DNA from: Delphinapterus leucas
Taxonomy: Eukaryota; Chordata; Mammalia; Artiodactyla; Monodontidae
NCBI RefSeq assembly: GCF_002288925.2
Contig: NW_022098001.1
Location: 1,893,205-1,957,204, forward strand
Reading direction: 5' to 3'
Length of the DNA: 64,000 bases
Program-made: the position numbers and the translations under genes
Shown: piece after piece, positions 1-12,572 of the stretch
Position numbering within the stretch: the stretch's first letter is position 1
Layout: every line of letters starts with the position of its first letter
The notes under the pieces: generated by a model
What the model saw: the letters and a program-made list of their open reading frames with translations, nothing else
What the model was told of the DNA's origin: nothing
Database searches by the model: none

Positions 1-643
1 TGTGGGATCACATTCCCTCTGTATAATTCTACTTTATTTTTTAGGAGCTTTCAGTAGCTGTACTAAATCATTTCCTAAATACCCACCATTTCTTTTCTGT
101 AATAACTTTGCTTTTATACATAAGTTTACTTTCATGATACCCAAAAGTAGCATGTCAGTCTTTTAAAGTCCTCTTCTCCTGTAAGCATACTGGGTTTTTC
201 CATGTGCAGATTCAGTAACGTGGAACAGTTTTGCTCTGAACCAACAGCAAAGTGACCTGATGCTCTGTCATTTTTCAAACGTCTTCATAAGGAGCTGATG
301 GTTATAAGAGTTTTTCCTTGAACTCTGAGCATTTTCCAAAATGCCATGAGATAGCAGTGTTCCAGAGGTGAATATAAAGATCAGGCTCACCAAGGAATCA
401 CTCTACATTCTGAACCATTATGTTTGATGTTCCTTGTTATTTACCATCAGTATATCCCCATTTGTGGCCCAGTAGGCAGAGGCACGATACTCATTTATCC
501 TTATGACCTCTTTATCTCAGAGTACTTGGGAAATGAATAGGTATTTAAGGTTGTATAAAAGTCCTTCAGGGTAACAGTTTATATAAGTTCCAGACTGTTT
601 TTGCTAATGACATCATTACTTTTTTTTAATCATTACTTTTTGT
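1..643. other. Unassigned AT-rich DNA
   Basis: No recognisable gene, repeat family or RNA was seen here. Open frames are short and stop-rich. Confidence 0.5.
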
Positions 644-645
644 TT

Positions 646-862
646 TAAAGCTGCCATTTAACAAATCATTTTCTATATCAAGCACTTTTACATTGTCCTA
701 GCAACCATGCTATTTAGGTATATTTGTATCCACATATTTTAGAAAAAGAAAGTGAGGTTCAGAGAGGTTTATAACTTGTCCTCCAGCTAGTAAGTGGCAG
801 AGAGAACCCAGGCTGTGAGTCTAGGTCCCTGGGCTCTTTTGCATGAGAAGACACCACCTCCC
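646..862 (-). repeat. MIR SINE, degenerate
   Basis: Read on the + strand, the segment follows the reverse complement of a MIR: a poorly conserved tail, then gaggttcagagaggtttat, an 'agctagtaagtggcagag' block, and an 'aacccaggctgtgagtct' block matching the tRNA-derived head. It is diverged and has no visible duplication, as expected of a very old element. Confidence 0.7.
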
Positions 863-868
863 TACATT

Positions 869-1102
869 AAGCAGTCTCAGGGGACTTCCCTGGCGGTCCA
901 GTGGTTAAGACTTCATCTTCCAAAGCAGGGGATGCAGGCTCGATCCCTGGTCTCCCTAGTCGGCAAGTTAAGATCCCACATGCCTCAGGGCCAAAAAACC
1001 AAAACATAAAAAACAGAAGCAATATTTTAACGAACTCAATAAAGACTTTAAAAATGGTCCACATCAAAAAAATCTTTAAAAAAAAAAAAAAAGCAGTCTC
1101 AG
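869..1102 (+). mobile_element. Short-type CHR SINE with 12 bp target duplication
   Basis: The tRNA-like head starts gggacttccctggcggtcca and contains a B-box-like gctcgatccctgg. It is followed by an A-rich linker, an 'aataaagactttaaaaatgg' 3' block and a poly(A) run to 1090. The perfect 12 bp duplication aagcagtctcag lies at 869-880 and 1091-1102, so the element is 881-1090. This subtype lacks the long middle region of the other CHR copies. Open frames across it on both strands are not genes. Confidence 0.88.
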
Positions 1103-3049
1103 ATTTTCCCAGGCCCAGAACCAAGGCTTGCAATGTGTTATGTGTCCCCTTTCCCCAATGGCTGGGATATTTAATTAGCATTTTACCTACTTGCAGTCAG
1201 AATACCCAAAATGCAACCTTGGGTACTTGTATTATGACTGAGTGTGTTAAGTTCCTTAACTTCCATCATGGTTTTAATTAATGACCCAGCCTGCCAGTGT
1301 TCCTTCTTTCTGGTGCCTCTCCTTCATTCCCACCCACTTAGGACCATATATCTGACTCTAACACTGCTGACTAATGATTATATCAGAACATACATGACAT
1401 CAGCCATCATACCCCACCTTCCATATTAGGCTCACTGAATACCACTGAATCATATCCAAGCCCAAGTTGCCATGTTCAGTGTGATTTTGATTCTTGTCAC
1501 CTTCCCTTGGGTCTCCTCCTACAGCTAACCCTAGTTCCAGCTGCATTTATCCTGGTCTTGCTCTCTATTTCTCCCTGGCCTGATAATCAGAGAATAACAC
1601 AACCATTGCCAGGTTTATCTAAGTTTTAACTGGAACTAAAATAGGAAATGTATATTCTACTTCAGACTGTATTTTGTTGCTCAGATTGTTCATATTACTT
1701 TTTTTTTTACTTCTTTCTCTACTTTAAAATGGATCCTCTCTTCACATTTCCACCAAATTCGTGTTTCTGAAGATTTATTTCCATTACATCATGCATATGA
1801 CATTTTTAGAGTCTCCTATTACCTAAATGTTTCTCGTCTGATGTTCAGAGTCCATTACAGTTTGATCAGAACTTAATATACCTCAGTCAGGTAGGCATAC
1901 TCCCTATCTTCTCCCACTCCAGCCCACTCAAAGGCTTTGCTCATTTCATTGCACTTACCATGAATTCCCTTTTCTTATTCTCTCCCCTGCTTATCTAATT
2001 TTACCCATCATTTAAAGTCCTCATTTTATCTCCACTCAGAAGTCCCCCTCTCTATGATCAGCACACACTAATCTCTAATTAATTCTAATAAATATGGAAT
2101 TTATTATCTGTGCTACTTCTTAAAGCATATAGCTTCTTAAAACATGAACTGGGCCAAATGATTTTCCAAGCTAACACTTTTTGATGGATTTCCACTGTAT
2201 TAAAATCAAAATTCAGTCTCCAAGTCATTGGCTTCAAGTCCAGGTATATTCAGGCCCCTGTCCACATACTTTGTCAAGTCCTAATTGATTGGTTCTTTCA
2301 TTAAGAAGTGAAATGGGGATTTAAAACTCCAAGAGAAAGAAGTCAGTGAAAATATTTTTACCAAAAGTCCATTTATTGTTTTTACCCAACTTAATACTGA
2401 GTAATGAGATTTTACCCATACAGTTCATCAGACCTCAGCTGGTAAGCTTTCTTTCTTTATTTCAGAAGTCTGGACAGTTGCAATTGTTCTTCCTGTCCCA
2501 CTCCACCTCTATTGAGGGGAAGATAAAATAAGTTTCATCTGTTAAGGTTAAGGTCAGTGGGGTAACTTCTCCCAAAGATGGGGTGGAGTACAGCCTTACT
2601 CATTCTTTTATAACCCAGATGAATGATAGCATTGGTATACAATTACAATATTTCTTATGTGGGACACTAAGAGGTAGGTTTTCACCATTTTCTAACTTAA
2701 TAAATACACAAGCCAGCAAAGATACATACTTTTATTTAGAGAGAGAGAATAGAATATAAGAACTTTATAAAACAATACATACTTAATTTTTCTTCTTTTA
2801 TACTAACCTTTATAAACGATCTCTTGGAATACAATGGTTGGATCTTGTGCTACTTGTACTACTGTGATCTAAGAACCAAGGTCAGTTTTCCAATCCCATC
2901 ACTTCCCAAGTTACAAAGGAAATGTAATACAGCAAATACTCAAAAGTCTCCGTCTGCAAGCAGAATATACCAAGGATCTTTTTCCTCATCTCATCTCTGG
3001 CCCCGTACTGTATTTACCCACAATAGCTTCCCTTCTGTTGCTTAATAAG
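1103..3049. other. Mostly unassigned; weak L2-like traces
   Basis: No gene seen. Around 1880-2290 there are weak resemblances to L2 LINE sequence (pyrimidine-rich blocks such as 'tgctcatttcattgcactta'), too diverged to call with confidence. Confidence 0.3.
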
Positions 3050-3432
3050 GCCAAGCTATTTCCTACCTCAGGTCTTTACATGTCTGCCGATAACGTATTT
3101 CCTTTCATCTCCTTTCCTGGCTGATAATTCTCTCCTTTAGATGTGTCACTTTCTCAAAGAGACCTTCACTGACTACCCAATCTAGAAGAGGTTTCTTCTT
3201 CAATTTCTGTTTCAGCAACCTGATAGGTTTTTTTTTACAGAACTTTTCACAATTTTAAAAAATTTCTTTCATTCATTTATTCATTGATTTGCTTCTTAAA
3301 TGTTTCTTTCCTACTGGACTGTAGGCTCCATGAAGGCTGATCATGTCTGTTTTAATAAATATTGGCTACCCAGTGCCTAGTGCAGTGCCTGGCACAGAGT
3401 TCATAATTAATAAACATTAGTTAAATGAATAA
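3050..3432 (+). mobile_element. L2 LINE, 3' end
   Basis: It shows ordered L2 3'-end landmarks: 'agaccttcactgactaccca', 'ggactgtaggctccatgaag', 'cagtgcctggcacagagt' and a final 'aataaacattagttaaatga'. Old and 5'-truncated; no target duplication is visible. Confidence 0.72.
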
Positions 3433-4920
3433 TTCCCATTTTCAGTTTTAATTGCAATAGTTATTTTATGTGCCTATGTCTTGATTTCTCAATTACATAC
3501 AATACATTTAAAGAGACAGCATCTTAAACCTCTTGATCAGGGTTTATAAGTGCCTGTTGAATTATATGGTTCATTTATCTGTTTATTTGTTTGTTTGTCC
3601 GAATTTCAGTCCTTCACACTCTCTTTTAAACTGGTATTTAATTACAATGTTGGTTGATATCCTTTGGGAGCCCCTTAAAAATTAAATTTAACTGGCAGGG
3701 AGAGATGTAGGTGTTTTAGAGCTCGGAGCTCATATAATTTGGGGAGACCTTTTGAAAAAAAAATGAATGTAAATTAAGTACTGGTCCTTAGGAGGGACTT
3801 GTATAAGTGAAGGGAGCCTAAAACTTAAGCTTAATTTAGTTCCACAATAAGTCTGCCTCTGTTAACGGAATTGAAATCTTGATTGCAACATGTTTCTTCT
3901 TGCACCATGTCCAGCATTTGCAAGACATGAGGGTAATATTTGAGCCACACTCATCTTGCAGATTATTCTATCTGACCCTTGATGCAGCCCCACACTTTCT
4001 CCCCACTTTCATTGCTCCTGTTTACTGCAGCCAACTAAATGCCAACTGGATATCGGTTTGAGAAGCCAACTTCACCACGACAGCTGTTAATACACTGATT
4101 CTAATCCAATGATGTCAGTAGTTATGTTGGCATTGCTCTAGCTTCACATTGGCCTGAAAATCTCATTCTTCCTCTCTTTCTCAAATTTTGCCCAAAGATC
4201 CAAGTTTTCTATTTTTTCTCCTTTTAACTGTCACTCTCCATCAGAAATTAGCATCTATTTTATTGACAACAGTAACTATTATTTTGTTTATTTTTTTCTG
4301 ATAAGACTTGAATTACTAAAGAGGAAGGGGAAGACAAATACATAGCAACCACTACACTATCCATGTGACTTTCATTTCCTAGCTACTCTCTTTCAATTTT
4401 TGAAGGCAGTTTCAGTTTTACTGATGAGGCAGTAAAGTTAAGGAAAAAAATGGGAATATACTAAATATGTCACTAAGAATTAGAGTTTCTCAAATAAAAT
4501 TTCCTTGCAGCAGCAGAAGGGCAGCCCTCTGCCCTGCTGCCCATATTTTAGGCCCGTGAATTATTGGCTTTCATAGTGAGCTGGAGTTCAGTGGGTCTGG
4601 ACAGGATCTGCCAGCTGTGAGGCAATGTTTAGGTTAAAAGATCTGTCTTGGAGATTGGGAATGCTGAAATATGGGTAAAGAAAATAAATGTCTTGAGGGA
4701 CATTCACTTATAGAGAGCATATTTATCCCATATGAATACCTTGCTAGCCTAGAGAAATTCAGAGATTAAACCTCAGAGGCAGCAGCTGAATCAGAGAGTA
4801 ATGGAAGTGATGAAAACAAAAGGGAGAAGGAAGGGGCATGACTGGGGTGCACAAAGGATTGTGATATTTTGGTTTTTGAGAGGAGTCCCCAGGTAAGAAA
4901 CCACATAGTGGACTCTGTCA
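3433..4920. other. Unassigned DNA
   Basis: No gene or confident repeat seen. The 60-residue frame starting at 3879 has no recognisable motif. Confidence 0.45.
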
Positions 4921-4924
4921 ATGT

Positions 4925-5040
4925 ATTCAACATTTAGTCAGTATGTACTATGTGCCAGGCACCTATGCTCAACAATATGAATGTAGCAATGACTAGGACA
5001 GTGTAGAAGGAAATAAACACACTTAAAGTGTGCTATAGTA
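4925..5040 (-). repeat. L2-like fragment
   Basis: Contains 'tatgtactatgtgccaggca', the reverse complement of the conserved L2 3' end. Boundaries are uncertain. Confidence 0.45.
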
Positions 5041-5689
5041 GGGGGTTATACAATATAGTGGTCATACAAAGGAATAAGTAACTTTTTATTGGAGACCAGG
5101 TAAGACATCACAGAAGAGCAGCTCCTGAGCTGACAGGAGACATTGTTGACTGCTGACCTGGTTGAGTTCTTACAAAAGCAGAACAAAGACAGTGATTTGG
5201 GTGTGACCCCTGGGAGCACTGTGAAGAAGTGAGACACTGAAAGGAGGAAAGTCAATGAGGTACATGAATGAGTGTATTACCACTGTGGGCAAGTGGGGCA
5301 CCATTCCACTGGTGAGTCTTTGGGAGATCGTGTGGAATATGCTCCGTTAATCGGGGGAGGCTGGGGTATTTACCCATCACCTTCTGTCTTCATTAGTTAA
5401 GGATTCCTGCTGGCAGAGCAAGCTCTCACAGGCAAAAAACACTTTCAAGTAGAGTGAAACAAGTGTGTGAGAGTCCTTCAGAGTAGACCTATGTGGTATG
5501 GTTGGGACACGAACAGTGTCTGCTAAAACTGTCTATTCAACAGCTATTCTTGCTTCTATTCCTTGTTAATAGAATTCTGATTTTGTTCAGGTATTTGAAA
5601 GCTTAAAAACCAACGGGCCCCCTGCAACCCCAGAGAGTGAATGTTGACTGGTGTAAACCAGTCATAATTATTTCATTTCTCTCATCAGT

Positions 5690-6045
5690 GATCTTTTTAA
5701 GCATGAAACACTGGCCAATAAGATGTAATGCGATGTTTGCTGGAAGCCTTGTGGGAAATTTTTTCTCAACTTTAACATGGACAGAAGCAGGTATTCACCT
5801 CTCTTCTGCTGCTTGATATGTATTGGTGAGAATGTGATGCTTACAGCCATCTTGCAGCCATGATAAAAAATAAATAAAAAAAAAAACCCTGACAAGATCA
5901 ACATATAAAGGATGGCAGCAGAGGGGAAAGAAGAAAAAATCCCAGGCCCTTGACAATTGCTTTGAGCTGCTAAATTTATAACTTTGGAACCACCTGCTTC
6001 TGGATGTCTTAAAAACTGAAATAATAAGGCTGAGTTTACTGCCCA
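5690..6045 (+). repeat. Possible ERVL/MaLR-type LTR fragment
   Basis: Segments such as 'ggccaataagatgtaatg', 'cagccatcttgcagccatga' and 'aggatggcagcagagggga' occur in an order that resembles old mammalian LTRs of the MLT/ERVL type. A 167-residue frame crosses it on the minus strand but has no family features, so I treat it as chance. The assignment is from recall and tentative. Confidence 0.35.
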
Positions 6046-7135
6046 AATGAAGGGCATATGACAGAAGAAGGGGTTGAGGCTCACTTGTTGAACTGGTTGG
6101 ATGTGCATGGTATATGATAGCTTCTCAACTTTTCCTGTTGAGAAATTTCCTATTACCTGTTCTTTTGACAACCTTAATTAATGACCTCTACATGAATAGA
6201 CATAATGGAAACATTTGCCTGACTTCAAGTGTTGATTGTCTCCTGAAGCTGCCCCCTCCCCATTTCTAGAGTTGTAACATAGGACAAAATGGCTTCCTGG
6301 ACCACAGTGGACTTAATATGTTGTTTAGACCTGCCTTCAGACCTCTCTGTTGAGTTAGTTTCTCTGGTTTCAGTCTCCACCCCAATCCTTACTTCTTCTT
6401 CTCCCATGCTAGCTTACATATTTGAGGTCATAGCATAATTTGCTCCAACTCTTGCCCGGTGGAGATAAGTATGCATTTGGAGCAGGATATGAAGTCTCCA
6501 GAGAGGGAGTGAATGTCACCGTGTTTTTAGGGTCTAGACTTTCTGGGGTCTGAAGGTAGTATACAAGTTTTAGGTTGTAAAGGGCTGGGATTCTAAACTA
6601 CTATCTTTTTGAGAACCATTATTTTCTAGAAGTGAAATAAACTTCAATATTTGTGGGAGAAAGCCTATAGAAGGTAGAGGGATTTCTTGAGGGAAGACAT
6701 TGAAAGGGAAGAGGCAATAAAACATGAAACAACTTTCATGTCCTGAAAGTAAGATACTAGGGCCCCATATCCCACAATTATCCATAGTCAAGAAAGGACC
6801 TAGACTTATGGGACAGTGGTAGAACCACTGTGAGAGGCATAGTTCTATTGCCAAGATGTCATGTTACCCTAGAGAACCTAGGTTAGACTAGAACCTGAGG
6901 GCCAACTCACCTGGAAAGTCTGTCCATCCAGTAGAAATGCATTTGCTTAGCTTCCTAAATTTAGGAAAGAATGATACACCTTTTAAAATAGCTGTCTATA
7001 AAAGTTTGAACTTTATTCTTGTTCTTGATAAATTTTCCAACATCTGATAATTTTCTTCCTTGGAATCAAGGCAGAGTCAGACAATACAGAGCTAATATGT
7101 GGAATAATTATGGGGCAGAAGGAAGAATAACTATT
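6046..7135. other. Unassigned DNA
   Basis: Nothing recognisable beyond short chance frames on the minus strand (for example 6570-6854). Confidence 0.4.
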
Positions 7136-7640
7136 TTTCATTTATTCATTCAAAAAGTATTTATTAACACCAACTATGTACCAAGTATTAGTCTAAGTGC
7201 TGGAGATACTAGCATGAACCACACAGAGAAGTGTTGTGCCTTCATGAAACTTATACTCTAGTTGAAGACAATAAACAACTAAGCAAATAAACAAAATAAT
7301 TTCAGAATGTGAAATGTGCTAGAATAGAAAATAAACAGGATGTGTTTTAAAGAGAAACTGTAGTAGGAGGGCAGAGTGTAGGGACTATTTTAAATAGCGT
7401 GGTCAGGGAAGGTTCTCAATAGAGGTAAAATCTCCAGCCTTGGTAAGACCCAGGGATAAGAACTGAGACTGGAGATTAAGCATTAGAAGAAGTTCATATT
7501 TTACTGTATAATACAGTGGAATGTCATTGAAGAATTTTAGACAGAGGAGTGTTGCGATCTTACTTACATTTTTAAAAAGTCACTTATGTGGGGACAAGAG
7601 CTGAAGTAAGAAGATTTGTTAGGATGCTATTGTAGTCATC
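7136..7640 (-). mobile_element. L2 3' end plus adjoining ancient repeat
   Basis: 7140-7275 carries the reverse complement of the L2 3' end ('aactatgtaccaagtattag', then 'gaaacttatactctagttga'). 7300-7640 continues with old interspersed repeat sequence ('gtggtcagggaaggttctca', 'agacagaggagtgttgcgat') that also resembles the unassigned repeat at 50 kb. Confidence 0.55.
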
Positions 7641-7869
7641 TGAGTAGCAAATGTCTCTTAAGGTAATTAATTAGTTAAACTGAAATAATTGAGAGAGGTT
7701 GAAAAATACCAGAAAAGTTTATTCCTTCATCTTAATAAGTCTTAGTTCAAGTAAAATTTCAAAATTGCATGTATGTTAAAAAGGTAAGAATACCTACTAA
7801 TGCTAGTTCTATAGAACTAGTTCTGTAGTTCAATAGAACCAAAAGTTTAAGACTAGAAAAAGGAGAAAT

Positions 7870-9715
7870 AAGCTTCTTATCATACAAAGATGATTTGATT
7901 ATCTTAATAGGAAATCCAAGGACTCTATAAACAAACTATAACGACTGATAATAAAAATCAGGAAGGTTGCTAGATTCAAGATCAATTCCCCAAAATTGGT
8001 TGAGAATCCTTTTGTCTACCCCCCAGAAAAGAGTAGAAATAAGTTATAGAGGGCTTCCCTGGTGACACAGCGGTTAAGAATCCGCCTGCCAGTGCAGGGG
8101 ACATAGGTTTGAGCCCTGGTCCAGGAAGATCCCACATGCTGTGGAGCAACTAAGCCTGTGAGCCACAACTGCTGAGCCTGTGCTCTAGAGCCCTCATGCC
8201 ACAACTACTGAAGCCCATGCTTCTAGAGCCCGTGCTCCACAAGAGAAGCCACCGCAATGAGAAGCCCACGCACTGCAACCAAGAGTAGCCCCTGCTCGCT
8301 ACAACTAGAGAAAGCCCATGCACAGTAATGAAGACCCAATGCAGCCAAAAATAAATAAATAAATTTATAAAAAAAAGAAGTCATAGTAATTTTTTAAATG
8401 TATATTTAAAATAGATTAAATTTTATAAGGAATCTAGTTTTAAAGATTTAAAGATGTGCAAAATTTTATGGAGAAAATTGTAAAACTTTATTGACAATTT
8501 CTTATATAAATGGAGAATATACCATGTTCATGAATAAGACCCTCTTTTGTAAACATTTCCATTCTCCCCAAATACATCTTGAATATTCATTGCAATTCTT
8601 ATCAAGATGCAAACGGGGTTTTGTTTGTTTGTTTTAGAAAACTGAAAACGTAATTTATGTAGAAAAGCAAAACTAAAGAATGATCAAGATAATTTTAAAG
8701 GAGGAGTGGTAGGAGAAAGGAAAGGAGAGACTTTTTCTACAAAGTATTAAAACTTATCTTAAAAGTACAGTAATTAGGACAGTATGATACTGACACAGAA
8801 ACAGACAAATAGACCAATGGAACAGAACTGATAGCCCCAAAATTCTATATATTCATCCGTGGAGAAAACTTGGAGAAAGTGTGGACTATTCAGTAAATTG
8901 TGCTGGGACAAATGGATATTCACTTGGAAAAATAAAATAAGATTAGATTCTTATGTTCAAAGATAAATTCTAAGTTGATTAAAGACCTAAATATGAAAAG
9001 CAAAACTTTTAGAAGAAAATACTTAAGAGTATTTCACGACTCAGGCTTAGATAAAGATTTCTTATGCAAGACCCCAAAAGCACAGATCTAGAGAATGAAT
9101 TGACAGTTTTTACATTATAATGGAAATTTGCTGTACAAATAAAAGGCATCAAAAGTGAAAGATGAGCTAAGGCCTGTAATAAGATATTTTCAATGCATAT
9201 AATCAACAAAAGATTTGGTATCCAAAATGTGTGAGGAATTCCTCCAAATCAATGAGAAAAAAAAAAAAAAATTATAAATGAACAGAGAGAGCCAAGTAAA
9301 TCTCAGATTGAAAGGCCAATAAATTTATGAAAAGATGCTCAGTCTCACTAGTCATCAAGAAAATACAAATTAAAACAATAACAAAATACCATTTACTTCC
9401 ATTAAATTGGCAAAAAAATAAAAGGGACAAGTATTAGTGTGGAAGAGGAGTATCAGGAACTCTCATAGACTGCTGATAGGGTAAATTATATAAAATAATA
9501 TTGGAGAGAAATTTGGTGATATCTGAGAAAATTGAGGATATGTACACCTCAAGGCTCAGCAATTCCTTGTTAGGTATGTCGTAAAGAAACTCTTGTACAT
9601 GTGCAAAGGAAAGTGTGCACAGGAATGTTCACAGCAAAATTGTCTGAAATAGTGAAAAATTGCAAATGACATAAATTTTAGCAATAGAAAAATGGATAAA
9701 TAAACTGAGGTATAC
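7870..9715 (+). mobile_element. Old L1 LINE, ORF2 3' part, decayed
   Basis: Degenerate L1 ORF2-derived DNA in sense orientation. Landmarks in order are a 'gatgatttgattatctt' block (RT region), 'acagtaattaggacagtatg', 'gtgctgggacaaatggatat', 'atgctcagtctcactagtca' and 'gttcacagcaaaattgtc'. It is full of stops and indels. It hosts the CHR SINE at 8050 and is interrupted near 9715 by the Tigger-like element. Confidence 0.75.
8041..8386 (+). mobile_element. Long-type CHR SINE nested in old L1
   Basis: The head is gggcttccctggtgacacag, followed by the long CHR body with 'aagagaagccaccgcaatga', 'gagtagcccctgctcgct' and an (aaat)n/poly(A) tail. Flanking duplications are aagttatag (8041-8049) and aagtcatag (8378-8386), with one mismatch. 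The host L1 continues on both sides, so the SINE is younger than the L1. Confidence 0.87.
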
Positions 9716-9985
9716 TGTCAGCCCTTTGTATCCACAGCAGTTTGAATATATTGGGGGGAAAATTTTTCAGAAAGTTCCAAAAAATCAAAACTTGAATTTG
9801 CGGTGTGCTAGCAGCCATTTATGTAGCATTTACATTGTATTTACAACTATTTATATAGTACTTACATTGTATCAGGTATTGCAAGTAATCTAGACATGAT
9901 TTAAAGTATGTGGGAGCATGTAGGCAGGCTATATGCAAATACTAAGACATTATATATAAAGGACTTGAGCATCCTCAAATAGTGG
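9716..9985 (+). mobile_element. Tigger-like DNA transposon (MITE) copy
   Basis: Starts 'cagccctttgtatccacag' and continues with 'cagaaagttccaaaaaat', 'aacttgaatttgcggtgtg', 'catttacattgtatt' and 'ggacttgagcatcctcaa', the layout of non-coding pogo/Tigger-group elements as I recall them. It lies directly after L1 sequence. No transposase frame is present, so it would have depended on a partner element. Confidence 0.6.
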
Positions 9986-10094
9986 TTTTAAATATATAGC
10001 TGGAGAAAGAGGGTTGAAATTTGGAAGGATAAACAGGGAGCTTGAACTTATATGTTATGTTTTACTTCTTTAAAAAAAATATCTTAAGCAAAAT

Positions 10095-10660
10095 AGGAAA
10101 ATGTTGCTTAAGCAAGCTAAGAGGTGGTTATGTTCTGTGTAATATTTGTGAGTGAAAAATGTTGCCTGCCATATCAGTAAACAAAGGATGTTGCAGCCAT
10201 CAAGCCACTACAGCTACCCCAGTAGTGAGCCCTGAGGGAACTCATGTGGGAAACAAACAGGCTGCCCACTACCAAGCCCTCAGCCACTGCAGCCACCCAA
10301 AATGGTGCACCCTGAGGGGACTCAGGATGGGAAAGAACAAGGTACTTGCCCTAGATAGCTAAGGTGCACATCAAAGGAATGATGTCAATGAGCCGAGACT
10401 CTTGCATCTTCCCATACATGGAAAAGTGCTAAATTTATTAACTTAAGGTATCTGGTTTCCTTTAATTAACGGTAATTTTTTGATGTTCCAACTACCTGGT
10501 CTTTGTTGCAAAAACCCCTGTATATCCTGCCTCCTCCTTTACCTCCTTGGAGCAGTCCCTCAGAGCTATATCTGAGAAGCTGTCTCCCGGGCTTGAAGTC
10601 CTCAGAAAGTCTGCCAAATAAAACATAATTCTCACTTTGTTGACATATTATTCCTAATTG
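10095..10660 (+). mobile_element. Solo LTR-like element, copy A (+)
   Basis: Retroviral-type LTR features in order: a U3-like region with an internal imperfect ~75 bp tandem duplication (about 10192-10350), 'actcttgcatcttcccatac', a TATA-like tgtatatcc near 10521, 'gagcagtccctcagagct', 'gctgtctcccgggctt', and a polyadenylation signal aataaa near 10617. It shares ordered blocks with the minus-strand LTR at 14750, so both belong to one family. No internal retroviral genes adjoin it. Outer ends are uncertain, and the family is not named. Confidence 0.62.
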
Positions 10661-12530
10661 TTCTTTATTGTTTGTAATCTGTGTTTTAAAGGCATGTTCT
10701 TTTTAGCGTGGTTGCTAATTCTAGTGCCTAGTAGTGCCAGTCAGGGAACGTGAATGCAAGAGGCCTTTCAGAGGGGCTCTGGCATTTAAGACCCATATCC
10801 CCTCCAAAGAGGGTGGCTGCTACCCAGCCCCATTTATCTGTTGCCAAATGGGAACTTAGACCTTGTGTTGCCATATCTGACTTTTCCAGAGAAATCAATA
10901 ATCTGAAAAAAAATTTTTTAAACGTCCTGATTTTTAAAAGTTGGCAACTAATTCAAATTAACTAAACAAAGTAAAATGAAACACTATGAGGATCCAAACC
11001 AAGGGGGAAAAAATGCCTGTGCATTGGATTCAGCCCACAGGTTTCTAGTCTGCCGCCACCTCTGCTGTGCAGTCTTATATCGTAATCTATTTGTGTGGCA
11101 AATGTAGGCAAAATATTGTAAAGTCTTTTATTGTGGAAGACGTTATTCATGTGAAGAAGGTGAGAATGTTCCAGGGCTCTGCAGAAAAAGTGTACTAACC
11201 AGACTCCCTGGAGCCCTGCAGAGAAGAGCTTTGGCTGTGCTAAGGATGATTCTTAGTTTCTTGTATACTTTACAGTCTGCAAATCCTTCACTATGAGGAC
11301 CTCAAAAGAGAAGCCAGACTTTTCCATTGATTCCAAGGCTGTGTCAGCAAATGCCAGACCCAGCAGGCCCTTTGTATTGTATGTTAAGGCTCCAAACAGC
11401 TGTAAATAGTTTGTGCCAAGATCTCTAGGAGTGTGACACACACACAGCATTTTACATACCCCAGGAGGCCAATTAAAGCTAGGAGACCGAAGATCACAGT
11501 CTTTGAATACAGTCACCACACCTCTCAGGGCTGATGGCCATGACGCTTTTTTTCTATTCTCTCCTCATCAGAAATGAAGACTTGGATTGAAGGTTATTTA
11601 TCCATAGGTTTTGGTTTAATTTTTAGCAGAGCATAAGAAACCAATGCATAGATGTCTAGTCCACATATTTTCTTATCGACATGTTCTCATGTGAGTGAAT
11701 TATATACCTTCTTCTTATAGGTTACCCATTCTGTTGAAGAATTGGGTCAGTATATTCTTTGAACAGAAACTGCTGATCTTTAAACCTCCTCAGAAGTGCT
11801 GAAAAATCCTTATGTTGTAGAAATCATTTGTGAAACCTTTTATGGGAATAAATCATGCATCTTAATTTACCAGAAAATCATTCCCTCCTAAAGGAACTTG
11901 ATTCTGTTTCGGTATTGACAAATCTCTAATATTTTTCAATTCTTTATCACAGTATTCTTTTGTCTTTGGACCAGGTTCATATAGTAACATATTGTCATAT
12001 AGTATTAGCTACATGGGGTTGGAACAGCCAGGTGGGGATAAAATGAACTAATGATCACATGATGTTCTCATGAACTTTTGTATCACTGACAGCTGCTATG
12101 ATACCTTAGAAACAGTTGGTGTAAAGGGACATCCATAACAAACTGGGGGTGCATTATGCCAAAAGCAGCAGTGGGTAAAATAAAGAATACTGATGTAGAA
12201 CTCCTGCCTAATGGAAAATAAATACAAAACCTAAGGGTGAATCTAACAATTTTTACTCTGTGAATAGAAATTTTTATTTTTGGCTATTATTCACAATGAA
12301 AGGTAATCAAATTCTTTGCATTTTTTAAAGAACTAAGTCCTCAAATTGACTACTTGCATTATTTCCAAATTAGTACGGTTTTTCATTCTTTTGTTTTACA
12401 TACAATTTTTACCTACATTTTCATCCATTTAACATCCATTGCTGAGTAAGTCTCTTGGAGATCAGCTGTATGCAGAACTTCAAAAATGAGAGAGTTAGAA
12501 GATATCTTACATGGTTAGAAAAAAATTTTT
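10661..12530. other. Unassigned DNA
   Basis: No gene or confident repeat seen. The 88-residue minus-strand frame at 11253-11519 has no recognisable domain. Confidence 0.4.
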
Positions 12531-12572
12531 TTTGTCTCAGATATGTACGTAATTTATACTAGGCGGGGATTG
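12531..12572 (+). repeat. Dispersed ~40 bp repeat, copy 1
   Basis: The block running from ttgtctcagatatgta to ggggatt matches 14226-14266 with only transition differences. Its origin is unknown. Confidence 0.5.

Noticed and set aside
5668..6171. 167-residue minus-strand frame
   Set aside because: No domain, start context or splice context; overlaps LTR-like sequence and an A-rich tract that encodes a Phe run.
8041..8386. CRISPR-like or tandem array from the many similar repeats
   Set aside because: The repeats are dispersed SINEs with individual target duplications, in a mammalian genome; there are no regularly spaced direct repeats.
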